In this document: in pieces, positions 35,032 through 44,249 of the stretch
Position numbering within the stretch: the stretch's first letter is position 1
Layout: the number at the start of each line of letters is the position of its first letter
DNA from: an uncultured Amylibacter sp.
GTDB taxonomy: Bacteria > Pseudomonadota > Alphaproteobacteria > Rhodobacterales > Rhodobacteraceae
NCBI GenBank assembly: GCA_943846615.1
Contig: OX044354.1
Location: 686,359 to 750,358 of the forward strand
Direction of reading: 5' to 3'
DNA: 64,000 bases
Program-made: the position numbers and the translations under genes
Notes under the pieces: generated by a model
What the model saw: only the letters and a program-made list of their open reading frames with translations
What the model was told of the DNA's origin: nothing
Databases searched by the model: none

Positions 35032-35847
35032 ATGGGCATTATGGACGGAAAACGCGGATTGGTTATGGGCGTTGCCAATAAACAATCAATGGCTTGGGGC
35101 ATTGCAAAGGCATGTCATGAACAAGGCGCCGAAATGGCATTTTCCTACCAAGGCGAAGCCCTTAAAAAACGCGTTGGCCCCTTGGCCGAAAGCATTGGAT
35201 GCGACACCCTTCTTGAATGCGACGTAACTGACGAAGCATCCATGGACGCCACATTCGCGGCGCTCGAGGCAAAATGGGGCAAGATCGATTTCCTCGTTCA
35301 CGCCATCGGCTTCTCTGACAAAAACGAACTCCGCGGTCGCTACGTTGACACATCCGCCGAAAACTTCCGTATGACGATGGATATCTCTGTCTATTCCTTC
35401 ACCGCCGTTGCCCAGCGCGCGGAAAAGATCATGAACCCAGGCGGTTCCATGGTAACACTTACATACTACGGCGCCGAACAGGTTATGCCACATTACAACG
35501 TGATGGGCGTGGCCAAGGCCGCATTGGAAACATCCGTGAAATACTTGGCCGAAGATTTGGGCAAAGACGGCATTCGCGTCAACGCTATCTCTGCGGGTCC
35601 TGTGAAAACATTGGCCGCATCAGGCATCGGCGATTTCCGCTACATCCTAAAATGGAACGAGCTGAACTCACCACTACGTCGTAACATCGACATCGACGAT
35701 GTTGGTAAATCCGCAATGTACCTATTGTCTGACCTGTCATCTGGCGTAACCGGCGAAAACCTGCACGTTGACGCGGGCTACCACGTTGTCGGCATGAAGG
35801 CCGTTGATGCCCCCGACATCGACGTCGTGACAGGACGCAAAGAATGA
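35032..35847 (+). CDS. fabI: Enoyl-[acyl-carrier-protein] reductase (NADH)
   Basis: A 271-residue short-chain dehydrogenase-like enzyme that carries out the last reduction in fatty-acid elongation. The FabI hallmarks are the nucleotide loop [15 protein letters not shown], replacing the usual G-x-x-x-G-x-G, and the catalytic set [20 protein letters not shown] (Tyr about 145, Tyr 155, Lys 162). The substrate loop [14 protein letters not shown], the triclosan-contact region, is intact. GGGGA precedes the ATG. Its stop overlaps the gpt start by ATGA. Confidence 0.95.
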   Translation: MGIMDGKRGLVMGVANKQSMAWGIAKACHEQGAEMAFSYQGEALKKRVGPLAESIGCDTLLECDVTDEASMDATFAALEAKWGKIDFLVHAIGFSDKNELRGRYVDTSAENFRMTMDISVYSFTAVAQRAEKIMNPGGSMVTLTYYGAEQVMPHYNVMGVAKAALETSVKYLAEDLGKDGIRVNAISAGPVKTLAASGIGDFRYILKWNELNSPLRRNIDIDDVGKSAMYLLSDLSSGVTGENLHVDAGYHVVGMKAVDAPDIDVVTGRKE

Positions 35848-36344
35848 GCGATCGCCTCCCACACGAAAAAGGGTTCCATGTTTCGTGGGACCAACTCCAC
35901 CGCGACAGCCGCGCATTAGCGTGGCGTCTGGATGGCAAAGGCCCAAACAACGGCGAATGGAAAGCGGTTGTTGGCATCACACGCGGCGGCATGGCACCCG
36001 CAATGATCGTGGCACGTGAATTGGACATCCGCGTTGTGGATACGGTTTCGGTAAAATCATACGACCACCAATCCCAATCAGCGGCAACGGTTCTTAAATC
36101 CCCAGACCCCGAAATTATCGGTGACGGCACGGGCGTTTTAATCGTGGATGATCTGGTGGATTCAGGGCGCACATTGGAATTGGTACGCGAATTGTACCCC
36201 AACGCCCATTTCGCAACCGTTTACGCGAAACCCAAAGGCCACCCAATGGTGGACACGTTTATAACAGAGGTAAGCCAAGACACATGGATATTCTTCCCAT
36301 GGGACATGGCACTACAATACGTGGAACCATATCGCGGAACCTAA
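35844..36344 (+). CDS. gpt: Xanthine-guanine phosphoribosyltransferase
   Basis: A 166-residue type I phosphoribosyltransferase for purine salvage (xanthine or guanine plus PRPP gives XMP or GMP). The PRPP motif is [18 protein letters not shown]. The N-terminal [20 protein letters not shown] and the C-terminal WIFFPWDMA match the Gpt subfamily. Translation is coupled to fabI through a 4-base overlap. No terminator is evident after it. Confidence 0.93.
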   Translation: MSDRLPHEKGFHVSWDQLHRDSRALAWRLDGKGPNNGEWKAVVGITRGGMAPAMIVARELDIRVVDTVSVKSYDHQSQSAATVLKSPDPEIIGDGTGVLIVDDLVDSGRTLELVRELYPNAHFATVYAKPKGHPMVDTFITEVSQDTWIFFPWDMALQYVEPYRGT

Positions 36345-36413
36345 TCAAACACCAAACGATGCGGCAACCAAAGCACCTGCCACAAGACTTCTCGAAATAA
36401 GGCGGTAACAGAT

Positions 36414-37082
36414 ATGTATGTCCCAAGAACGATATTAGAATCTGTATCCCCTATGCATCGTGGGCAGCCAATGCTGTTTGTTCACACACCGAAATGCGGC
36501 GGCAGCTTTGTTGGGAAAGCATTCCACAAATATCAGAAAAAATGCATTTCACTGCGTTCACCAGATTTGCACGGTCATCTCCTATGGCAAGATTATAATG
36601 AAAGATTGGCTTTAATGGGCCGCTCTATCGATGATTACACAACTTTTTCTGTGATCAGAAACCCCTTCTCTTGGCATGTATCTTGGTTCACCTATATCCG
36701 TGGTCCAAAAGGTGGGAAAAGATCGGGATACCACATCGAACATGCGTTATTCCAAAAAATGTCATTTTGCGATTATGTCGACTGGTTGGTCGACCCCAAT
36801 GCCCAAAGAACAAAACAATTTGATATGGGTAAGCAAGTCTCAGATTGGATACTCGACAGCGAAAACAACATCGCCGTCGATTATGTCTTACGCCAAGAAA
36901 CGTTAGAAACCGATTTAAGGAAAATGGCGGACAGCAGCAAAATCAGAATTCGAATACCGCACAAGCCCGTCAATGTTTCAAACGCCACAAAACGTTACCA
37001 AGATTTTTATACATCAAAGGATGTAGATTTAATCACCAAACGGCACCAACGTGACATTCAATTGTTTGGTTACGAATTTTAA
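36414..37082 (+). CDS. Sulfotransferase family protein (Sulfotransfer_2-like)
   Basis: A 222-residue protein with PAPS-binding motifs: the 5'-phosphosulfate loop FVHTPKCGGSFVGKAF near residue 25 and the 3'-phosphate motif FSVIRNPFSWHVSWF near residue 80. These match carbohydrate (heparan- or chondroitin-type) sulfotransferases, which transfer sulfate from PAPS to a sugar hydroxyl. There is no membrane segment. Codon use appears more A/T-rich than in flanking genes. The donor can come from Sat/CysC at 59.6-61.3 kb. The acceptor is unknown; a surface glycan is a reasonable guess. Confidence 0.8.
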   Translation: MYVPRTILESVSPMHRGQPMLFVHTPKCGGSFVGKAFHKYQKKCISLRSPDLHGHLLWQDYNERLALMGRSIDDYTTFSVIRNPFSWHVSWFTYIRGPKGGKRSGYHIEHALFQKMSFCDYVDWLVDPNAQRTKQFDMGKQVSDWILDSENNIAVDYVLRQETLETDLRKMADSSKIRIRIPHKPVNVSNATKRYQDFYTSKDVDLITKRHQRDIQLFGYEF

Positions 37083-37357
37083 GCTTACACAAGACTTGAC
37101 CCTCGTTTCAGACAACGCATCTTTTAACCCCCAAAGGTTCATTATGCGCTATATTCCACTGATGATCAGGATCAACAAACACGAAGTCCGATCCGCCGCC
37201 AACCAATATCCGTGGTTTTCTGGCTAATCTGATAAACAGCAAACCCACATAACTAGCTCTTGAGAATAGGCAAATTTACGCGTTTCTTTATAAACCAAGC
37301 TATACTAGCCTGCGACCAGATAACGCACCCCATGGCTAAAACGGCAAAGGAAACACC

Positions 37358-38773
37358 ATGCAAACACGCAACGAACCCACCTTTCGCGAATCCGTCAACC
37401 TGATGTTCGACAAAGCCGTCGGTTTGATGGATATCTCCGAAGGCGTCGCAAATAAAATCAAGGTCTGCAATTCCACCTATACCGTGCGTTTTGGCGTGAA
37501 ACTGCGTGGCGACGTCCACACTTTCACAGGTTACCGCTCGGTGCATTCCGAACACAAAGAACCCGTCAAAGGCGGCATTCGCTTCGCCACATCCGTAAAC
37601 CAAGACGAGGTGGAGGCACTCGCAGCCCTCATGACCTACAAATGCGCATTGGTAGAGGCTCCCTTTGGCGGATCCAAAGGCGGATTACACATCGATCCAA
37701 CCGCATGGGAACCAGATGAAATCGAAAAAATCACCCGCCGTTTCGCTTACGAGTTAATCAAACGCGACCTGATCAACCCATCCCAAAACGTTCCCGCCCC
37801 TGACATGGGCACGGGCGAACGCGAAATGGCATGGATCGCCGATCAATACCGCCGCATGAACACCACAGACATCAACGCCGACGCCTGTGTGACAGGTAAA
37901 CCCTTGAACAAAGGCGGCATTGTGGGGCGGGTCGAGGCTACGGGTCGCGGCGTCCAGTACGCTCTACAGGAATTTTTCCGCCACGCGGACGATGTTGCAA
38001 CGGCGGGGTTATCTGGCACACTTAAAGGCAAACGCATCATCGTTCAGGGCCTTGGAAACGTGGGCTACCACGCCGCGAAGTTCCTATCCGAAGAGGACGG
38101 CGCAATCATCACCGCTGTAATCGAACGCGACGGCGCAATCATCAACGAAGACGGCCTAAACATCGACGCCCTTGGCACCTACATTCGCGAAAACGGCGGC
38201 GTTAATGGATTCAATGGCGGCACCTTCACCGAAAGCGGCGCAGGCGTGTTGGAAAACGATTGCGACATCCTAATTCCCGCTGCAATGGAAGGCGTCATAA
38301 ACCTGACCAACGCCGCCTACATCAAAGCAAACTTAATAATCGAGGCCGCAAACGGCCCCGTCACCGCAGGCGCAGATGAAATCCTCAACGCCGCAGGCAC
38401 GATCATCATTCCCGACATGTACGCCAACGCAGGCGGCGTGACGGTATCCTATTTCGAATGGGTCAAAAACCTCTCCCACATCCGCTTTGGCCGCATGCAA
38501 CGCCGCCAACAAGAATCCTCTAATCACTTGTTAATCGACGAATTAGAACGCCTTGTCGGCAAACCTGTATCCGAGGATTTCAAAACAAAATTCTTCCAAG
38601 GTGCGGGTGAATTGGAACTGGTACGTTCAGGCCTAGAGGACACAATGCGCACCGCATACCAACAAATGCACGACACATGGCGCTCACGCGACGACATCGA
38701 CAGCCTACGCACCGCCGCCTATGTTCTGGCGCTCACCAAGGTCGCAGAAAGCTACCGCGCGTTGGGCATCTAA
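37358..38773 (+). CDS. gdhA: Glutamate dehydrogenase (Glu/Leu/Phe/Val family)
   Basis: A 471-residue dehydrogenase interconverting glutamate and 2-oxoglutarate plus ammonium. The substrate region contains PVKGGIRFATSVNQDEVEAL and the catalytic-lysine loop EAPFGGSKGGLHIDP. The Rossmann motif is VQGLGNVGYHAAKFL. Conserved NVPAPDMGTGEREMAWIADQ supports glutamate dehydrogenase over leucine dehydrogenase. AAGGA precedes the ATG. Coenzyme preference (NAD or NADP) cannot be read with certainty. The 275 bases before it hold no supported gene. Confidence 0.92.
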   Translation: MQTRNEPTFRESVNLMFDKAVGLMDISEGVANKIKVCNSTYTVRFGVKLRGDVHTFTGYRSVHSEHKEPVKGGIRFATSVNQDEVEALAALMTYKCALVEAPFGGSKGGLHIDPTAWEPDEIEKITRRFAYELIKRDLINPSQNVPAPDMGTGEREMAWIADQYRRMNTTDINADACVTGKPLNKGGIVGRVEATGRGVQYALQEFFRHADDVATAGLSGTLKGKRIIVQGLGNVGYHAAKFLSEEDGAIITAVIERDGAIINEDGLNIDALGTYIRENGGVNGFNGGTFTESGAGVLENDCDILIPAAMEGVINLTNAAYIKANLIIEAANGPVTAGADEILNAAGTIIIPDMYANAGGVTVSYFEWVKNLSHIRFGRMQRRQQESSNHLLIDELERLVGKPVSEDFKTKFFQGAGELELVRSGLEDTMRTAYQQMHDTWRSRDDIDSLRTAAYVLALTKVAESYRALGI

Positions 38774-38779
38774 AACACT

Positions 38780-38801
38780 GGCCCACGGGATACCGTGGGC
38801 C
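38780..38801 (+). terminator. Hairpin after gdhA
   Basis: GGCCCACGG, GATA loop, CCGTGGGCC: a perfect 9-bp stem 7 bases past the stop. There is no T-tract, so it may terminate poorly or protect the 3' end. Confidence 0.55.
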
Positions 38802-38931
38802 GCTTCAACACCAAAGTTCCACACGATTTCATTTGTTTCAAACAATAGTTCGTCTTATCAATTAAGAAACAAAATGAATTTCCCGCTCATGAATTGCCAA
38901 AACCCCATTATTTACAAAAGCGACCATCACG

Positions 38932-39243
38932 ATGTTGGTTGATCTTGGCCCGATTGTAACAGGTTTTCTGCTTATTGCAGTTTCTACATGTGTGGGCGTT
39001 TATCCTATCAAAAAACTAATCACCATCCAAGAGGCTAAGCACGAACTCAAACACGGCTCGCCTGGTTTTCTGCGTTCATTCTCGGGTATATTGATCATCG
39101 CTTTATGGTTTATGGCCACATGGTTTTTCGCCACAATTATTGGGGATTGGTACAACACCGATGATTTAGCAGGCGCAATTTCCCGTAGTCGCCATCGCCT
39201 TGAAATCCTGTTGCGTATATTGGCGGCATTTGGCCGTGATTGA
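38932..39243 (+). CDS. Small membrane protein, unknown
   Basis: A 103-residue protein that I do not recognise. Two hydrophobic helices (PIVTGFLLIAVSTCVGVYPI and FSGILIIALWFMATWFFATI) flank a charged loop, KKLITIQEAKHELKHGSPG. The C-terminal tail is basic. It overlaps the start of the zinc-ribbon gene by 8 bases if that gene uses GTG 39236. The two would therefore be translationally coupled and may act together at the membrane. Confidence 0.55.
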   Translation: MLVDLGPIVTGFLLIAVSTCVGVYPIKKLITIQEAKHELKHGSPGFLRSFSGILIIALWFMATWFFATIIGDWYNTDDLAGAISRSRHRLEILLRILAAFGRD

Positions 39244-40285
39244 AAATCCCCCCATTGCCCAATCCGATCTGCGCTGCGCAACCTGTGCTGGCCAATGCGC
39301 CTTTACGCCAACAACAGGGCAATTAACCTGTCACAGTTGCGGAGCCTGCCATGACATCAAAATCGATCGATCAACCGACCCGACGATTGAACATCGTTAT
39401 GATCCAGCACTTCCCCATACCGAACAACCCGAAACGACACCCGAACATCCCTATGGCTGCGAAACCTGTGGTGGCGAAGTCATCTTTGCTGGCCATTCCA
39501 TGTCTGAAAATTGTCCTTACTGTGATGGCGCCTTGGTTGAACGCTTACGCGACGAAAGTTATCCAACACTTGGTATGATACCATTTGCTATCGCCAGCGA
39601 TACTGCACAGGAAAATGTCCAGAACTGGGTCGCCAAACGCTGGGCAGCACCCTCTGATTTATCCAGCCACGCTTCTCGATCTCGCGTTGCAGGTATTTAC
39701 GTGCCTTTCTGGACATTCGACAGCCACGAAGCAGTCGATTACACCATTCGTTACGACATCCGTCGCGGCAAACGAACCATATCAAAAACCCACACGGGTT
39801 TTATGAACCACTATTTCGACGACCTTCTGATGCCGGCATCTGATCATATAACGCCTCTTATTCGCGATGGCATTTTGCACGATTTCAATCCACGCGATCT
39901 GCGTCCTTTCAACCCTGCATACTTGGCAGGCTTTGCCGCTGAACGTCATCACCTCTCTGTTCGCCAAGGTTTGAAAAACAACGCACCAGATAAGGCATTA
40001 TTGCTACGCAATCGGATCAAGAGCCACTCAGGCAAATCAAACATAACCAACATCAGCTACAAAACAGACACCACAGGTATCAAATACCGCCGTATTCTTT
40101 TGCCGGTCTGGATTATGCACTACGAATACGCAGGCAAACCCATGAAGATAGTCACATGTGGCTTGCATGGTCGTACCTATGGTGAACGCCCATTTTCCAT
40201 ACCTAAACTTCTTGCACTTGCAGTGTTGGCTGCAACAGCGGTGTCAATCTTCGGCTTCCTGTGGGGTGCAGGCGGTCTTTATTAA
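39236..40285 (+). CDS. Zinc-ribbon membrane-anchored protein
   Basis: A protein of about 349 residues, often labelled a PriA-like helicase-associated or TFIIB-type zinc-ribbon protein, though no helicase motif is present. Two zinc ribbons occupy the first 95 residues: LRCATCAGQCAF with LTCHSCGACH, and YGCETCGGEV with NCPYCDGAL. A beta-rich middle follows (VAGIYVPFWTFDSHEAVDYT), and one C-terminal helix (LLALAVLAATAVSIFGFLW) anchors it. The first ATG (39200) lies deep inside the previous gene, so GTG 39236 is preferred. Function unknown. Confidence 0.6.
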   Translation: MIENPPIAQSDLRCATCAGQCAFTPTTGQLTCHSCGACHDIKIDRSTDPTIEHRYDPALPHTEQPETTPEHPYGCETCGGEVIFAGHSMSENCPYCDGALVERLRDESYPTLGMIPFAIASDTAQENVQNWVAKRWAAPSDLSSHASRSRVAGIYVPFWTFDSHEAVDYTIRYDIRRGKRTISKTHTGFMNHYFDDLLMPASDHITPLIRDGILHDFNPRDLRPFNPAYLAGFAAERHHLSVRQGLKNNAPDKALLLRNRIKSHSGKSNITNISYKTDTTGIKYRRILLPVWIMHYEYAGKPMKIVTCGLHGRTYGERPFSIPKLLALAVLAATAVSIFGFLWGAGGLY

Positions 40286-40333
40286 TAAGTGATATCGATT
40301 TTTAAAATTAAATAAAATCAAATACTTAACCCC

Positions 40334-40351
40334 ATGTCCCCATGGGGACAT
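40334..40351. repeat. 18-bp perfect palindrome
   Basis: ATGTCCCCATGGGGACAT reads identically on both strands. It lies in the 151-base gap between the zinc-ribbon gene and the PLP-enzyme gene. Without a T-tract it could be an operator for the downstream gene or a 3'-end hairpin. Confidence 0.5.
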
Positions 40352-40436
40352 CTCAAAAAGACGTGAAAAATCACCACAAAACCTTGCCTGTTCCGCTACG
40401 CACCTCTACGCTTTTTTCGAACACGAAGGCTGCCAC

Positions 40437-41591
40437 ATGACCAAATCAAATCAAAAACTTTCCGCCGCCACCCGCATCGCTCAGGCTCTGCGATATTTAG
40501 ATCCCGAAACAGGCGCTATCGTCCCACCGATCCAATCCACCGCCACCTACGCGCGTGATGAAAACTACGACCCCCTCAAACCCTATTGGTATCGCCGCGA
40601 CGGCAACGAAACCACCACCCACGCTGAACGCATGATCGCCGACTTGGAAGAGGCCAAAGACACCCTTCTCTTTTCCTCTGGCATGTCCGCCGCGACCGCA
40701 ATCATCGATCATCTGGACGCAGGCGCCCACGTCGTCGTGCCCCGCGCCATGTACCACGGCGTCCTGCATCAATTCCAAACCTACGCCGCCAAGGGCCGCT
40801 TGCGGGTATCGTATTACGAGGCTGGCGATCTAACCGAACTCGCCACCGCCATGCGCGATGACACGGCATTGGTTTGGGCCGAAACCCCAAACAACCCCGA
40901 TTGGGCCGTCACCGATATCCGCGCCGCCGCCGAAATCGCTCACAAACATGGCGCAAAACTCGTCACCGATTGCACAGGCACACCACCAATCGCTACCAAA
41001 GCCCTTAACTTTGGCGCTGACATCTCGATGCATTCGGCCACCAAATACCTCAATGGCCACTCCGACGTCACTGCGGGCTCGCTTTCCACAAACGACACAG
41101 GCGCGTATTGGGATGAAATCGCCCTCACCCGCAAACTCCAAGGCACGGTATTACAATCCTTCGATGCCTTCCTCTTGATCCGCGGCATGCGCACATTGTT
41201 GCTACGCGTGGAACGCGCTACCCAAAACGCGAACCGCATCGCCTATCACTTTGATGATCACCCCTTGGTCGAACGCGTCCTCTACCCCGGCCTGCCAAAC
41301 CACCCTGGCCACGCGATCCAAGCGGCGCAAACAGGGCGCTTATTCGGTGGTATGATGTCGATCATCGTCAAAGGCAGCGAAAAAACCGCCATCGACGTCG
41401 CACGCTTTTGCAACGTCTTCTACCCCGCTACATCCTTGGGCGGCGTAGAAAGCTTGATCGAACATCGCGCTACCGTCTCAGGCGATGGTTTCCCCGTCGA
41501 TCCATGCCTGCTTCGCCTCTCAATCGGGATCGAAGACGCAGGCGATCTGATCGACGACCTCGAACAAGCCTTAGAACGCGCCAACACATGA
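40437..41591 (+). CDS. PLP-dependent transsulfuration-family enzyme (cystathionine gamma-lyase/synthase-like)
   Basis: A 384-residue Cys/Met-metabolism PLP enzyme. The Schiff-base lysine is at about residue 203 in ISMHSATKYLNGHSDVTAGS. An active-site tyrosine/arginine segment is present (YWYRRDGNETT). WAETPNNPDWAVTDI is typical. A variation is VTDCTGTPP where most members have VDNTF-x-TP. Members include cystathionine gamma-synthase, cystathionine lyases and methionine gamma-lyase; the exact reaction is not settled. It overlaps mazG by ATGA. Confidence 0.85.
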   Translation: MTKSNQKLSAATRIAQALRYLDPETGAIVPPIQSTATYARDENYDPLKPYWYRRDGNETTTHAERMIADLEEAKDTLLFSSGMSAATAIIDHLDAGAHVVVPRAMYHGVLHQFQTYAAKGRLRVSYYEAGDLTELATAMRDDTALVWAETPNNPDWAVTDIRAAAEIAHKHGAKLVTDCTGTPPIATKALNFGADISMHSATKYLNGHSDVTAGSLSTNDTGAYWDEIALTRKLQGTVLQSFDAFLLIRGMRTLLLRVERATQNANRIAYHFDDHPLVERVLYPGLPNHPGHAIQAAQTGRLFGGMMSIIVKGSEKTAIDVARFCNVFYPATSLGGVESLIEHRATVSGDGFPVDPCLLRLSIGIEDAGDLIDDLEQALERANT

Positions 41592-42421
41592 ACCACGACA
41601 ACAGCCAAAAGCTCTGCCTCGATCCTGATGGCGGCCTACCGCGCCTTCTTGAAATCATGGCCCGCCTGCGAGACCCTGAAACGGGCTGCCCTTGGGATAT
41701 CGAACAAACCTACAAATCCATCGCACCTTACACGATCGAGGAAGCATACGAAGTCGCCGACGCCATCGACCAATCCGATTGGCCCGAGCTGGAGGGCGAA
41801 CTTGGCGACCTCCTCCTTCAGGTCGTCTATTACACGCAAATGGGATCAGAGGATGGTCATTTCACCTTTGAATCCGTGGTCAAAAACATCGCCGACAAAA
41901 TGATCCACCGCCACCCGCATGTGTTTGGCGACGAGAGCCGCGATAAATCCAGCACACAACAAGTCGCTGACTGGGAAAAAATCAAGGCCGCTGAACGCGC
42001 CCAAAAATCCGATACCCCTGCCAAAACACTGGACGGCATCGCTTCGAACCTGCCCGCACTGACTCGCGCCACCAAGTTGCAAAAACGCGCGGCGCGTGTT
42101 GGGTTTGACTGGCCTGACATCACGGGCGTCACCGATAAAATCGCCGAAGAGGTCGATGAACTGGTCGAGGCCCGCGACACCAAAACCCACGCCGACCAAG
42201 TCGAAGAATACGGTGACCTGATGTTCGTCATGGCAAATCTCGCGCGTCACCTCGATATTGATCCTGAGCAGGCTCTTCGCGCCGCCAACCAAAAATTCCA
42301 ACGCCGTTTCGAAGGCGTCGAAGAAAAACTCACCGCCCTTGGCAAGTCCCCTACCCAATCCAACTTGGACGAATTGGATGCGCTATGGAATGCCGTGAAA
42401 GCGGACGAGAAATACACCTAA
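41588..42421 (+). CDS. mazG: Nucleoside triphosphate pyrophosphohydrolase MazG
   Basis: A 277-residue house-cleaning enzyme that converts NTPs and dNTPs to monophosphates. Two MazG domains are visible. The first, with RLRDPETGCPWDIEQTYKSI and the metal-binding TIEEAYEVADAI then ELEGELGDLLLQVVYY, is catalytic-like. The second begins near residue 165 (VGFDWPDITGVTDKIAEEVD). Coupling to the upstream PLP enzyme is by a 4-base overlap. The upstream in-frame ATG at 41408 lies inside that gene and is rejected. Confidence 0.94.
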   Translation: MNHDNSQKLCLDPDGGLPRLLEIMARLRDPETGCPWDIEQTYKSIAPYTIEEAYEVADAIDQSDWPELEGELGDLLLQVVYYTQMGSEDGHFTFESVVKNIADKMIHRHPHVFGDESRDKSSTQQVADWEKIKAAERAQKSDTPAKTLDGIASNLPALTRATKLQKRAARVGFDWPDITGVTDKIAEEVDELVEARDTKTHADQVEEYGDLMFVMANLARHLDIDPEQALRAANQKFQRRFEGVEEKLTALGKSPTQSNLDELDALWNAVKADEKYT

Positions 42422-42549
42422 CCATTCACGCATCGCGAACGGTAAAACCCCACAGTTTACGTATCAATTCAACAGCACACGCATCCCGCGTTGTCTATGC
42501 GTGGTCGGTATTTCAAAACCCCAGTAACAAAAACAAACGGGGGAAAAAC

Positions 42550-43038
42550 ATGTCACCACTAAGTTTCATTACCAATGCGCCGCTTTGGGTATGGCCTCTT
42601 CTGGCGCTTTTGATCAGCTTTGGTTTTGTCGCCACACGCGAACGCACAACGCTAATCGCCCCACTTTATGGATTACCTCTCCTCGGCATTCTTTCCTTTA
42701 ACACTGTAAACGGCTTAACCCCCGATGCATCTGTTTGGGTTCTCTTCTTCGGTGCCTACGTTATTGGCGCTTGGTACGGGTTTGTATTCCAAGAAAGCAT
42801 CATCCTTTACAAATCCCGCACGCACGTCACGCTTTCTGGCGAGTGGTTAACAATGGTCGTGGTAATGGTCATCTTCTGGATGAACTTCGTTGGAGGCGCA
42901 ATGCAAGCGGTCGCCCCAGCCGCATATGCATCCTTGACCTTCCAAGCCATCTTCGCATCTATTGCGGGCCTCACTGCGGGCGTCTTCCTTGGTCGTGCCA
43001 CACGCCTGATCACCAGCCCATCAGAGGTCGCAATTTAA
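42550..43038 (+). CDS. Polytopic membrane protein, unknown (DUF6622-like)
   Basis: A 162-residue hydrophobic protein with four or five predicted helices. It starts MSPLSFITNAPLWVWPLLAL, and the N-A/T-P-x-W-V-W start resembles a small uncharacterised membrane family I associate with DUF6622. GGGGGA precedes the ATG. An upstream ATG (42385) overlaps mazG and is rejected. No functional residue stands out, and the neighbours give no clue. Confidence 0.6.
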   Translation: MSPLSFITNAPLWVWPLLALLISFGFVATRERTTLIAPLYGLPLLGILSFNTVNGLTPDASVWVLFFGAYVIGAWYGFVFQESIILYKSRTHVTLSGEWLTMVVVMVIFWMNFVGGAMQAVAPAAYASLTFQAIFASIAGLTAGVFLGRATRLITSPSEVAI

Positions 43039-43060
43039 TTCCCACTATTTCACTCAACTA

Positions 43061-43087
43061 TTGACCTGACCATTTTAGTCGGGTTAA
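43061..43087. promoter_or_regulatory. Candidate iron-responsive operator upstream of the Fe-binding protein
   Basis: A 27-bp interrupted palindrome: TTGACCTGAC and GTCGGGTTAA (43078-43087) flank seven bases (CATTTTA). Symmetric positions match around ACC-GAC and GTC-GGT. It lies 31 bases before the ATG. Placement fits an iron regulator (Fur/Irr/RirA/IscR-type), but which one is not determined. Confidence 0.45.
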
Positions 43088-43118
43088 TAAAGGGCACGAT
43101 AACAATTAGGATTCGAAA

Positions 43119-44129
43119 ATGCCCTCCTCTCGTATTTCCGCTTTGGCCCTGTCCATCGCTACAATCGCCGCGCCCGCTATGGCGAACGATGTTAATGTTT
43201 ATTCATACCGTCAGGCCGATCTGGTCAAACCGCTGTTCGACGCATTCACTGCCGAAACAGGTATCAACGTTAACGTCCAGTTTCTAAACAAAGGCATGGT
43301 CGAAAAACTTCAGGCCGAAGGTAAACGCTCTCCCGCTGATGTCGTTCTAACCGTCGACATTTCTCGCCTTGCCGCCGTGGTAAACGCAGACGTCACACAA
43401 CCGGTCAATTCCGACATCTTGAACGCTAACATCCCCGCTGAATTCCGCGATCCCGACGGCAAATGGTTCGCCATCACATCACGCGCCCGCATCATCTACG
43501 CATCCAAAGACCGCGTCGCAGACGGCGAAGTCACCACCTACGAAGATCTAGCCGACCCAAAATGGAAAGACCGAATTTGCATCCGCTCTGGCACAAACGC
43601 ATATAACCTAGCCCTTACATCTGCCGTGATCGCAAACCACGGCGAAGTGGCCGCCCAAGGCTGGCTGGAAGGCATCAAAGCAAACCTCGCCCGCAAACCC
43701 CAAGGCAACGATCGCGCCCAAGTCAAAGCAATCTTCGCAGGCGAATGCGACATTTCTATCGGGAACACATACTACATGGCGCAAATGCTGGCCGATCCAG
43801 AACAACAACCATGGGCCAATGCGGTACGTATCGTCTTCCCAACATTTGAAGGCGGCGGAACACACATGAACGTATCAGGCATTGCCATGACCAAGGCCGC
43901 GCCAAATCGCGAAAACGCGCTAAAATTGATGGAATGGTTATCAGGCGATCAGGCCCAACAAATCTATGCCGAGGCAAACGGCGAATACCCAATCAACCCA
44001 AACCTAACCGCATCCGATTTGGTTGCCAGCTGGGGTACATTCAACCCTGACGACACGCCATTGGCTGACATCGCCAAACTACGCGATGCCTCTCTAAAAC
44101 TGACACAGATTGTCGACTTCGACGGCTAA
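43119..44129 (+). CDS. Periplasmic ferric-iron-binding protein (FbpA/FutA type)
   Basis: A 336-residue ABC transporter binding protein. The signal peptide is MPSSRISALALSIATIAAPA, with cleavage after MAN or AMA. The mature part begins VNVYSYRQADLVKPLFDAF. The adjacent tyrosines in ISIGNTYYMAQML are the iron-coordinating pair of the FutA/FbpA class. No permease or ATPase gene adjoins it, so it is an orphan that must work with a transporter encoded elsewhere. A palindrome upstream and a fur-type gene 1.4 kb downstream are consistent with iron regulation. A strong terminator follows. Confidence 0.9.
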   Translation: MPSSRISALALSIATIAAPAMANDVNVYSYRQADLVKPLFDAFTAETGINVNVQFLNKGMVEKLQAEGKRSPADVVLTVDISRLAAVVNADVTQPVNSDILNANIPAEFRDPDGKWFAITSRARIIYASKDRVADGEVTTYEDLADPKWKDRICIRSGTNAYNLALTSAVIANHGEVAAQGWLEGIKANLARKPQGNDRAQVKAIFAGECDISIGNTYYMAQMLADPEQQPWANAVRIVFPTFEGGGTHMNVSGIAMTKAAPNRENALKLMEWLSGDQAQQIYAEANGEYPINPNLTASDLVASWGTFNPDDTPLADIAKLRDASLKLTQIVDFDG

Positions 44130-44152
44130 ACACACCCGTCTGCGACATTAAA

Positions 44153-44187
44153 ACACCCATGCACTCCCCCGGCATGGGTGTTTTTTT
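44153..44187 (+). terminator. Terminator of the iron-binding protein gene
   Basis: ACACCCATGC (44153-44162) pairs with GCATGGGTGT (44172-44181), followed by a T run. Confidence 0.92.
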
Positions 44188-44249
44188 GCATTCTTACTTT
44201 ACGCGGCTTTTACCCCCCTGCTACAAGGGGAAAACACTGGGGAATTTCC

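Noticed and set aside
37144..37227. 27-codon ORF (MRYIPLMIRINK...) with AGG upstream, between the sulfotransferase gene and gdhA
   Set aside because: Too short and unconserved by eye to claim as a gene or leader peptide; no attenuator structure follows.
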